This document shows, piece after piece, positions 1 through 6,302 of a stretch of DNA of 7,184 bases (the stretch's first letter is position 1; every line of letters begins with the position of its first letter). The position numbers were made by a program, and so were the translations under genes. The stretch comes from Alphaproteobacteria bacterium. GTDB lineage: Bacteria; Pseudomonadota; Alphaproteobacteria; Rhodospirillales; Magnetospirillaceae. Where the stretch lies: positions 1 to 7,184 of the forward strand of contig JADFZP010000146.1 in the NCBI GenBank assembly GCA_015232485.1, given 5' to 3'. The notes below the pieces were generated by a model. That model did no database searches. It was not told the DNA's origin and saw only the letters and a program-made list of their open reading frames with translations.

Positions 1-593
1 CGCCGCTCGGCCGCCTGATGGCGCTGGCCCTGGCGCGCCGCCTCGATCCCGCCGAGGTGGCGGCCGAGGTGGCGGCCCAGCTCGACGCCTTCATCGCGGC
101 GACCGGGCGCCCGCCGGATTTCGTCGACGGGCACCAGCATGTCCACCAGCTTCCGCACGTTCGCGACGCGGTGCTGGACCTGTTCCGCGACCGGCTGGGC
201 GAGGGCGCGTGGCTCAGGCTGTGCTTCGAGCCGGCCACCGCGATCTGGGCGCGCGGCGTCGACCGCTTGCGCGCCGGGGTGATCTCGGGGCTGGGTTGGG
301 GAATGGCCCGCCGCGCCGCGCGGGCCGGCATCCCGGTCAATGATAGCTTTCGTGGGGTTCACGATTTCTCGGGGCGCCAGCCTTGCGAGGCGCTGTTCGA
401 GCGGTTCCTGGCCGGGCCGGGGCGGCGGCCGCTGGTGATGTGCCATCCGGGCCATGTCGACGACGCCCTGCGCGCCGTCGATCCGCTCACCGACTGGCGC
501 GAGGCCGAGTACGCGTGGCTGGCCGGCGAGGCGTTCCAGGCGATGCTGTCGCGGCACGGCATGAGGCCCACCCGTTTTCGTGAGCTTGGCTGA
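1..593 (+). CDS. ChbG/YdjC-family carbohydrate deacetylase, 5' end missing
   Basis: The frame is open from base 3 to the TGA at 591-593 and gives 196 visible residues. The ATG at 18 is probably internal: the family usually has about 250-290 residues, and its N-terminal Asp-Asp metal-binding motif is missing here, so roughly 80-90 residues lie left of the window. Seen, counting from that ATG: the VDGHQHVH metal-binding segment at 36-43, an NDSFRGVHDF segment at 108-117 resembling the family's nD.f.G.ydF block, and the MCHPGHVDD motif at 141-149 with its conserved HPG. The tail (REAEY then FREL) is also typical. Known family members are metal-dependent enzymes that remove acetyl groups from N-acetylated sugars such as chitooligosaccharides; the hopanoid-locus protein HpnK is a relative. 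The substrate cannot be told from this fragment, and I see no hopanoid genes, so I do not call HpnK. The family call is firm and the specific role open. Confidence 0.88.
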   Translation, partial: PLGRLMALALARRLDPAEVAAEVAAQLDAFIAATGRPPDFVDGHQHVHQLPHVRDAVLDLFRDRLGEGAWLRLCFEPATAIWARGVDRLRAGVISGLGWGMARRAARAGIPVNDSFRGVHDFSGRQPCEALFERFLAGPGRRPLVMCHPGHVDDALRAVDPLTDWREAEYAWLAGEAFQAMLSRHGMRPTRFRELG

Positions 594-632
594 AAGGTTT
601 CGGCAAGGTTTCCGGTCAAGGCTCCGGCGGTC
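594..632. repeat. Three imperfect direct repeats upstream of the protease gene
   Basis: Directly after the deacetylase stop, three related blocks follow head to tail: AAGGTTTCGGC at 594-604, AAGGTTTCCGGTC at 605-617 and AAGGCTCCGGCGGTC at 618-632. They share an AAGG(T/C)T(T/C)C-(C)GG core and lie 27-65 bases before the protease ATG. The spacing of 11 to 13 bases is near one helical turn, so they could be operator half-sites, or they could be slippage-derived filler. No convincing -35/-10 pair is visible in this 65-base spacer, so the protease may be read partly from upstream transcription. Confidence 0.4.
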
Positions 633-642
633 GCAAACCGTT

Positions 643-648
643 GGGGAG
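643..648 (+). promoter_or_regulatory. Ribosome binding site setting the protease start at 659
   Basis: GGGGAG lies 10 bases before the ATG at 659. An in-frame TTG at 641 would extend the protein by six residues, but it sits just upstream of this purine-rich site and has no better site of its own. ATG 659 is therefore preferred. Confidence 0.65.
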
Positions 649-658
649 CCAACCACGC

Positions 659-3004
659 ATGGCCTATGTCACGGGGCGGAATTCAATCGATTCGCTGGTC
701 GCCGGCGAAAGCTGGCGCTGGAATCGGGACCAAGCCTACGGCACCGCCGCCAGCGTCACCTTCAGCTTCATGGAGGCGGCGCCGTCCTACGCCACGACCG
801 GAGACCACAACGGCTTCCGGGCGATGAACGACACCGAGCGCGCCGCGGCGCGGCGGGCGCTGGCGGTTTGGTCCGAGGTCGCCAACATTCCCCTGGTCGA
901 GACGGCCGATTCCAACGATGGCGGCCAAATCCGGCTGGGCACCAACACCCAAAGCGGGTCGTCGGCCTACACCTATCTGCCGACCGGCACGGGGAATTGG
1001 AGCGGCGACATCTATCTGAACAACGCCTCGGCCTCGAATCAGGGTGATTTCGCCGATGGCTCGTACGGCTTCCTGACGCTGGTTCACGAGATCGGCCACG
1101 CGCTGGGCCTCAAGCATCCCGGCGCCTACGATTCGGGCGGCAACGTGCTGGCGGGGCCATACCTGCCGACCGCCGAGGACAACCGCGACTACTCGGTGAT
1201 GTCCTACAAAGCCACGTCGAGCGGCGTCTCGCCGCGCACCCCGATGCTCTACGACATCGCCGCCGTCCAGTTCCTGTACGGCGCCAACGGCGCCACGCGG
1301 ACCGGCGACGACGTCTATGGCGCGGGCGCCGTGCGGACCATCTGGGACGCCGGAGGCCAGGACACCATCGACGGCTCGGCGTTCGGCGGCGGCGTGACCA
1401 TCGATTTGGGCGAGGGCGCCTTCAGCGACCTGGGGGCCTCGCGCAATCTGGCCATCGCTTCGGGCGCCGTCATCGAGAACGCGACGGGCGGCGCCGGGGC
1501 CGACCGGCTGATCGGCAACGGCGCGGCCAATGTGCTGGCCGGCGGCGAGGGCGACGACACGCTGATCGGCGGCGACCGCGACACCTTGGGCGGCGGCGGC
1601 GGCGCGGATCGGGTCGAGATCGGCGGCTCGGTCAGCGTCGCCTCGGCCGAGACCATCCTCGGCTCGTCGGGCGCCGACTGGGTCACCTTGACGATGGCCG
1701 GCAACACCGTGGCCCTGTCGGGTGTCGAGACGCTGACCGGAAGCGGGGGCGGCGACTGGCTGACCCTGAGTGGCGGGGGAACGCTGGCGCTCTCGGCGGT
1801 CGAGACGGTGATCGGTGGCGACGGCGCCGACACGCTGGTGCTGGGGGGCGCCGCCGATCGCCTGGTCGTCGCGGCCATCGAAAGCCTGGACGGCGGGGCG
1901 GGCGGCGACTGGCTGGATCTCGGCGCGGGCGGCAACGCCTTGGCCGTGCGCGAAGTCGAGACGCTGATCGGCGGCGCCGGAGCCGACACCCTGACCCTGG
2001 GCGGCGGCGGAACCATCCTGCTGACGGCGGTCGAAACCCTGATCGGCGGTGGCGACCCGGATGTCGTCGAACTGGGCAAGCGCGGCAACACCATGGCGGT
2101 GTCGTTGGTCGAAACCCTGAACGGCGGCGCGGGCGGCGACTGGATCACCATCGCCGGAACGATCCATCTTTCCGGCATCGAAACGGTGATCGGCGGGGCC
2201 GGAATGGATGCGGTCGGCCTGGGCGACGGCGGCAACGCGCTGATCGTGGCGGCGGTCGAGACGCTGACCGGCGGCGCCGGCATCGATCGGGTGTCGCTGG
2301 GGGCGCGCGGCGGCACCGTTCTGGTGCGCGGCATCGAGACCCTGATCGGCGGGGCGGGCGGCGACTATCTGCGCCTGGCCGATGGCGGCGCGAGCTTGCA
2401 CACCGGGGCGATCGAGGTTTTGGTCGGAGGGGTCGGGGCCGACGTGGTCCGTCTGGCCGATGGCGGCAACACCTTGACCGCCTGGGGCGTCGAAACCCTG
2501 ACCGGCGGAACCGGCGCCGACGTGGTGGCGTTTCGCGACGGCGCCCCGGTGTGGTTCCAGGGCGGGGCTGGCGCCGACACGGTCTATGCGCCGGCCGGCG
2601 ACGGGTTGTGGCTGAACTGGTCGGACGCCGCCGATGGCGCCGATTCCGTCGTCGATTTCGCCGAGGCGCGGGGCGTGCTCAACTTTGGCGGCGCCTTGGC
2701 GGCGGCGGCCGACAAGAACGGCGACGGCTTCCTGTCGTTGACCCGGCGGGCCACCGGCGCCGCCGATGGGCGAACCGACGAGGTGGTGCGGCTCGAACAG
2801 CGGGTCGGCCAGCTTTCAGGCGACGGCTTCGCCTCGTTCCGCCAAGCGCTGGGCCAACTGGCCCCCGGACGGGCCGCGCCGATGCTCGCCCTGGCCGACG
2901 ACGGCGCCTCGACGGGACTTTATTTCGTCGGCGAACAGATTTCGCTGCTGGCCCGCTTCGAGGGCGTGCTTTTGCAGCGGCCGCACCTCGCGCTGGCTGG
3001 CTAA
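659..3004 (+). CDS. Serralysin-like RTX zinc metalloprotease (peptidase family M10B)
   Basis: The product has 781 residues counting from ATG 659. The catalytic domain (about 1-210) holds the zinc motif HEIGHALGLKH with H143, E144, H147 and H153, and the Met-turn SVMSY with M181 and Y183, the usual fourth zinc ligand in serralysins. PMLYDIAAVQFLYGAN (195-210) is the standard junction to the C-terminal beta-roll. No Sec signal peptide is present, as expected for type I secretion. Two near-canonical RTX blocks (GGAGADRL at 277-284, GGEGDDTLIGG at 295-305) are followed by twelve repeats of about 26 residues (330-636), then GGAGADTVY, an EF-hand-like DKNGDGFLSL (685-694), and a C-terminal region presumed to hold the secretion signal. 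Classic serralysins have about 470-500 residues; the extra length is mostly the repeats. All catalytic residues are present, so activity is likely, probably as a calcium-stabilised extracellular protease. The ABC exporter, membrane fusion protein and any inhibitor are not in the window. Confidence 0.92.
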   Translation: MAYVTGRNSIDSLVAGESWRWNRDQAYGTAASVTFSFMEAAPSYATTGDHNGFRAMNDTERAAARRALAVWSEVANIPLVETADSNDGGQIRLGTNTQSGSSAYTYLPTGTGNWSGDIYLNNASASNQGDFADGSYGFLTLVHEIGHALGLKHPGAYDSGGNVLAGPYLPTAEDNRDYSVMSYKATSSGVSPRTPMLYDIAAVQFLYGANGATRTGDDVYGAGAVRTIWDAGGQDTIDGSAFGGGVTIDLGEGAFSDLGASRNLAIASGAVIENATGGAGADRLIGNGAANVLAGGEGDDTLIGGDRDTLGGGGGADRVEIGGSVSVASAETILGSSGADWVTLTMAGNTVALSGVETLTGSGGGDWLTLSGGGTLALSAVETVIGGDGADTLVLGGAADRLVVAAIESLDGGAGGDWLDLGAGGNALAVREVETLIGGAGADTLTLGGGGTILLTAVETLIGGGDPDVVELGKRGNTMAVSLVETLNGGAGGDWITIAGTIHLSGIETVIGGAGMDAVGLGDGGNALIVAAVETLTGGAGIDRVSLGARGGTVLVRGIETLIGGAGGDYLRLADGGASLHTGAIEVLVGGVGADVVRLADGGNTLTAWGVETLTGGTGADVVAFRDGAPVWFQGGAGADTVYAPAGDGLWLNWSDAADGADSVVDFAEARGVLNFGGALAAAADKNGDGFLSLTRRATGAADGRTDEVVRLEQRVGQLSGDGFASFRQALGQLAPGRAAPMLALADDGASTGLYFVGEQISLLARFEGVLLQRPHLALAG
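1646..2566 (+). repeat. Twelve degenerate 26-residue (about 78 bp) RTX-derived repeats
   Basis: Within the protease, units begin at residues 330, 356, 381, 407, 433, 458, 484, 507, 533, 559, 585 and 611. Each opens with V/I-E-T-L or a close variant, then a GGxGxD turn, a short strand (xLxLG), a GG(N) turn and a second strand leading to the next VET. Spacings are 26, 25, 26, 26, 25, 26, 23, 26, 26, 26 and 26 residues. The unit can be read as one canonical RTX nonamer (GGAGADTLT) plus two degenerate strand/turn segments of 9 and 8 residues. This suggests a beta-solenoid or beta-roll with calcium sites on one edge only; the structure is inferred, the periodicity is seen. Confidence 0.85.
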
Positions 3005-3291
3005 TCCTCGCCGCGCAGGGGAACGAGGAACACGAGATAGCGGCGGCGGGCGTAGTCCTCGACGCTTGGTTCAAAGCCCTCGGCGATGGCGCGCCGCGCC
3101 TGGAGCATCCAGGCCTCGCGTTCGCCGGGCGCGGCGGGATGGGCCTCGATCACGCCGCCCGGAGAAGACGCGGCGCCGACGAATTCGAAGGTGTCGGTGC
3201 CACGGGCGGCGAGATGCTGGGCCTCGCCGGCGTCGTCGGCGGCGACCACCGCCACGGGGCGGCCGCCGGAGCCTATCGTGAAGAGTTTCAT
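3001..3291 (-). CDS. Conserved-looking small protein of unknown function (96 aa)
   Basis: I do not recognise this family. The 96-residue product starts MKLFTIGSGGRPVAVVAADD and ends YLVFLVPLRGED. Seen: a hydrophobic strand near residues 15-18, an acidic patch, a central turn-rich part, a predicted helix (REAWMLQARRAIAEGF, 58-73), a basic YARRRY cluster and a final hydrophobic strand. It looks like a small soluble alpha/beta protein, with no signal peptide, membrane segment or cysteine. The ATG is at 3289-3291; the bases before it give only a weak ribosome site (CTGGGT). It is convergent with the protease, and the two stop codons overlap: bases 3001-3004 (CTAA) supply TAG on this strand and TAA on the other. 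It is divergent from the coiled-coil gene across 121 bases. It is called coding because codon use fits the surrounding genes and it fills the gap neatly; it remains a hypothetical protein. Confidence 0.7.
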   Translation of the reverse strand: MKLFTIGSGGRPVAVVAADDAGEAQHLAARGTDTFEFVGAASSPGGVIEAHPAAPGEREAWMLQARRAIAEGFEPSVEDYARRRYLVFLVPLRGED

Positions 3292-3412
3292 ACCCAGCAG
3301 ATAGCGCGGCGATGCTAGAACTTCCAGTCCTCACATTCCCGTTGACGCTGGCTCGCATTCTGGCGAGTCTGCGATCGAGGAATATCCTTATCAGCCAGGG
3401 GCGTAATCGGTC
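3292..3412. promoter_or_regulatory. Divergent intergenic region, likely two promoters
   Basis: This 121-base stretch separates two genes read in opposite directions and must supply the start signals for both unless transcripts are very long. It is less GC-rich than the genes. Seen on the + strand: TTGACG at 3342-3347, a good -35 match but with no convincing -10 at 16-18 bases; TATCCT at 3383-3388, a -10-like hexamer; and the inverted repeat CTCGC-attctg-GCGAG at 3352-3367. On the - strand TAGCAT (3317 down to 3312) is a weak -10 candidate. AGGGG at 3397-3401, 11 bases before the ATG at 3413, is the likely ribosome binding site for the + strand gene. No individual promoter can be fixed by eye. 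Confidence 0.4.
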
Positions 3413-6298
3413 ATGAACGACGCGGCGACACCGGGCGGCGAGGGAAGCGGAGAGGGGCGGGGCGGCGGCGCCGTTCCCCAGCGGCGCGCCGTTCCGCTGC
3501 CGCGCCGCTGGGAACCGGCGCCACGCGACTACACGCGGGTCGACGAAGCGCACCTCGCGGTTCGCCTGCTTTACGGCGGAAGCCTGGGGGCGACCGCCGG
3601 CTGGCTGGGGCTGGCTTGGTATTACGTGCAAAGCAGCCTGGGCTGGGACAATCTTCTCGCCTTCCAGTTCTACGAGGTGGGCGGGCTGGCCAGCGCCTTC
3701 CTGTTCCCGGTCGCCTTCCTGTGGATGCTGGTCGCCCATCTCGATCGCGGCGCCCAGCTCAAGCGCGAGACGGCGGCGCTGCACCGGGCGCTCGAACGCC
3801 TGTCCTATCCCGCCGAGGAGGCCGAGGACCGCGTCCATACGGTGGCCGAGGCGCTGCGTCGCCAAGCCGCCGAGCTGACGGCGGTGTCGGGCGAGGCGAT
3901 CAGCCGCGCCGAAGCGGTGCGCAACCACCTCGCCAAGCAGATCGTCGAAATGGGCGAACTGGCCGGCCGCATCGGTGGCGACGCCGACCGCTCGGTCGAG
4001 GCGTTGCGCTTCCAACTCCAGCAATTGGGCAAGGCGACCGAGGAGACCACCCGCGCCACCCGCGACGCCGACGAGACGCTGAAGGCCCGCATCTTCGACC
4101 TGGGCACCGCCGCCGAGGACAACGCCGACCGTACCGGGCGCCTGCTCGAAGTGCTCGACGATCGCATCCGGCGGCTTGAGAAGGGCGCCGCCGACGCGAC
4201 CGGCGCGCAGGAGCGCTTGGGCGACGATCTCCACGCCCGCATCTCGCAATTCTCGGACGCGGCCAGCGGCGCCATCCTGCGCGCCGAGGCGTTGGGCGAA
4301 TCCTTCGGCCGTCAGGCGCAGCGCCTGGAGGCGGGAACCACGACCGCCCTGGAAACCAGCGACCGCATGGCCACCCAGCTTGGCGAACGCATCGACGGGC
4401 TGGAAGCCGCCGTCGAGCGGCAGGCGCGGATGCTTGACCAATCCTCGGGCCGGTTGCTTGAACAGGCCGAGTTGATGGCCGCCGCGATGCAGCAGCAGGC
4501 CGGCCATCTCGATCAGGTCACCGAGCGCGTGCTGGCCCGCGTCAAGCTGGTCGAGGAGGGCTTGACCGTGCAATCGCACGAGTTGATCGCCGCCTCGGAT
4601 CAGGCGATGGGCCGCATGCGCGACGTCAGCGAGCAACTGGGCCGCCAAAGCGAGGCGGTGCGGGTGGCGGCGGACGACGCGGCGGCGCAGCTTGGCGGCG
4701 TGGGCGACGTGCTCGTCCATCGCCGCGACGACCTTGAAACGGCGGCCGAGCGCGCATCGCAGCGCGTCCGCGAATCGGGCGAGGCCTTCCAAAGCCAGAC
4801 GCGGGCGCTGGCCGTCGCCTCGGACCAGATCGCGGCGCGGGCCCGCGAGGTCAACGAGGCGGTCCGCATGCACGCCGAGGAACTGGAACGGCGCGCCGAA
4901 AAGGCCGGACAGCAGGCCGAGGCGATCCGCGAGGGCTTGCGCGGGCAGGCCGAGGAACTGACCGACATCGCCAATCTGGTGTCGACCCAGTCGCGACTCA
5001 GCGAAGCCTCGCTCGGCCAGCAGGCCCGCCATCTGGCCGCCACCTCCGAGCAGGTGGCCAGCCGGGTCAAGGGTCTGGCCGAGGTGCTGCGCACCAACGT
5101 CAACGACCTTGTGGCGATGGCCAGCCGGGTCACCGTCGAACTCGACGCGGTGGGCGAGGCGGTGCGGCGGCGCGGCGAGGACTCGCAAGGCGTGGCGCAA
5201 CGCGTGCTGACCGATACCGAGGCGGTCGCCGCCGCGCTCGAGGATCGCAAGGACGCCATGATCGAAACCGGCGCCGCCACCTTGCAGCGCCTCAACGCCC
5301 TGATCGACGCGCTCAGGCGCCAGACCGAGGAAATGGCCCAGACCAGCGAGACGGCGCGCGGCGGCATGGGCGGGGTGGGCGACACCTTGCGCGAGCAGGC
5401 CCAGGAGATGGCCCGCGTCGCCGACGATTCGGCCGAAGTGATGAAGGCGTTCGGGCAGGTGCTCGGCCAGCACGCCGCGGAACTGTACGAGGCCGCCCAG
5501 TCGGCCTCGGCGCAGTCGCACATGGCCTCCGAGGCGTTGCGCGACGTGGCCCGCGATTTCGGCGAGGCGACCAACAAGTCGGCCTCGCAGGCCAAGGCGG
5601 CGGGCGACATCCTGCGCCAGGGCATGCGCGAATTGTCGGGGGGCGCCGATCGCATCGCCGCCCATGTCCAGAACGCGGGCGAGACGCTGAAGCGTCAGGC
5701 CGACGAGTTGTCGCACGCCACCGAACGAACCGGCGACCGGCTGGAGAACATCTTCGAAATCCTGCGCCAGAAGGCCAACGATCTGGCCATCACCGGCGAC
5801 CGCCTGTCGGGACAGGCCGAAACCTTGGGGGTGGCCTTCCAGCGCCAGGTGCAGGAGTTGGTCAAAGCCTCGCAGATGGCCGACGCCCAGGTCAGCCAGA
5901 TCGAGCTGAGCCGCAGCGGCGCCTCGGTCGAGCGCTTCCTGCAATCGGCCGCCTTCCTGGTCGAGAAGCTGCAATCGGTGTCGGTCGACATCAGCCGCAT
6001 CTTCCACTCGGGCGTCGACGAGAAGGCTTGGAAGGACTACCACGCGGGCGATCAGAACGTCTTCGTCCGCCGCATCCTGAAAAGCGTCGACCGCCAGCAG
6101 GTCACCGCGATCCGCACCCGCTACGAGGAAGACCCCGAGTTCCGCGACTATGTGAACCGCTATCTGGCGGAATTCGAGGGGTTGTTGAACCACGCCCGCG
6201 CCAGCGACCGCGCCGACGTGCTGACCGCCGTCTTCACCAGCGCCGACGTCGGCAAGCTCTACCTCGTGCTGGCGCGGGCCATGGGACGGGTGGAATAG
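3413..6298 (+). CDS. Membrane-anchored giant coiled-coil protein, TipN-like architecture
   Basis: The product has 961 residues. Residues 1-46 are Gly/Pro/Arg-rich and probably cytoplasmic. Two hydrophobic segments (about 49-72 and 89-110), joined by a short loop, form a membrane hairpin. From about 123 to 833 the protein is a continuous Ala/Glu/Gln/Arg-rich helical rod almost free of proline, with a 25-residue repeat (separate entry). The last part (about 838-961) is not repetitive and is predicted compact: FLVEKLQSVSVDISRIF, then a WKDYH segment and an ending SADVGKLYLVLARAMGR. The arrangement of two N-terminal membrane spans plus a long cytoplasmic coiled coil matches that described for TipN, the Caulobacter polarity and division-site marker, but I cannot show homology. 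The expected role is an inner-membrane-tethered scaffold or spacer in the cytoplasm. It could otherwise be a chemoreceptor-like or tape-measure-like coiled coil; no HAMP, signalling hairpin or phage context is present. ATG 3413 has AGGGG 11 bases upstream. The gene stands alone, converging with the next gene 4 bases away. Confidence 0.85.
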   Translation: MNDAATPGGEGSGEGRGGGAVPQRRAVPLPRRWEPAPRDYTRVDEAHLAVRLLYGGSLGATAGWLGLAWYYVQSSLGWDNLLAFQFYEVGGLASAFLFPVAFLWMLVAHLDRGAQLKRETAALHRALERLSYPAEEAEDRVHTVAEALRRQAAELTAVSGEAISRAEAVRNHLAKQIVEMGELAGRIGGDADRSVEALRFQLQQLGKATEETTRATRDADETLKARIFDLGTAAEDNADRTGRLLEVLDDRIRRLEKGAADATGAQERLGDDLHARISQFSDAASGAILRAEALGESFGRQAQRLEAGTTTALETSDRMATQLGERIDGLEAAVERQARMLDQSSGRLLEQAELMAAAMQQQAGHLDQVTERVLARVKLVEEGLTVQSHELIAASDQAMGRMRDVSEQLGRQSEAVRVAADDAAAQLGGVGDVLVHRRDDLETAAERASQRVRESGEAFQSQTRALAVASDQIAARAREVNEAVRMHAEELERRAEKAGQQAEAIREGLRGQAEELTDIANLVSTQSRLSEASLGQQARHLAATSEQVASRVKGLAEVLRTNVNDLVAMASRVTVELDAVGEAVRRRGEDSQGVAQRVLTDTEAVAAALEDRKDAMIETGAATLQRLNALIDALRRQTEEMAQTSETARGGMGGVGDTLREQAQEMARVADDSAEVMKAFGQVLGQHAAELYEAAQSASAQSHMASEALRDVARDFGEATNKSASQAKAAGDILRQGMRELSGGADRIAAHVQNAGETLKRQADELSHATERTGDRLENIFEILRQKANDLAITGDRLSGQAETLGVAFQRQVQELVKASQMADAQVSQIELSRSGASVERFLQSAAFLVEKLQSVSVDISRIFHSGVDEKAWKDYHAGDQNVFVRRILKSVDRQQVTAIRTRYEEDPEFRDYVNRYLAEFEGLLNHARASDRADVLTAVFTSADVGKLYLVLARAMGRVE
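3779..5911 (+). repeat. 29 consecutive 25-residue (75 bp) coiled-coil units
   Basis: The rod of the 961-residue protein is built from units of exactly 25 residues with a loose consensus L-R-x-Q-A-x-E-L-x-x-A-(S/T). Taking the Q/R position of LRxQxxxL as anchor, it falls at 126, 151, 176, 201, 226, 251, 276, 301 and 326, then at 337, 362, 387 and every 25 residues to 812. The Leu/Val/Phe/Met three residues before and the Leu/Met/Phe/Val four residues after the anchor are kept in nearly every unit; S591 is a clear exception. Core positions follow 4-3-4-3-4-3-4 spacing, which is two heptads plus one hendecad. The only break in phase is the 11-residue step from 326 to 337. At the DNA level the 75 bp units are strongly diverged, so this is an old duplication series under structural selection. 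Confidence 0.85.
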
Positions 6299-6302
6299 GG
6301 CG

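Noticed and set aside
641..658. TTG at 641 as the protease start
   Set aside because: ATG at 659 has GGGGAG ten bases upstream and gives a normal serralysin N-terminus. The TTG has no suitable ribosome site of its own.
1315..2334. A Pro/Ser-rich 339-codon frame on the - strand inside the RTX block
   Set aside because: It is another antisense shadow of the repeated GGxGxD coding sequence. The low-complexity Pro/Ser composition arises from reversed Gly and Ala codons.
683..2401. A 572-codon open frame on the - strand across the protease
   Set aside because: It is the complement of Gly/Asp-rich RTX codons, and its apparent repeats mirror the sense-strand repeats. No start signal or domain is visible, while the sense frame has an intact zinc site.
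1646..2566. Tandem DNA repeats as a CRISPR array or minisatellite
   Set aside because: The roughly 78 bp units keep reading frame, are diverged at the DNA level and encode RTX-type protein repeats. There are no identical repeats separated by unique spacers.
2551..3318. A 255-codon + strand frame extending past the protease stop
   Set aside because: Its Arg-rich low-complexity product overlaps the protease out of frame and then the antisense of the 96-residue gene; no motif is seen.
3413..6298. Chemoreceptor or phage tape-measure identity for the coiled-coil protein
   Set aside because: There is no HAMP domain, conserved signalling hairpin tip or periplasmic sensor, and no phage genes nearby. 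The two-span N-terminus and separate C-terminal domain do not fit either class.
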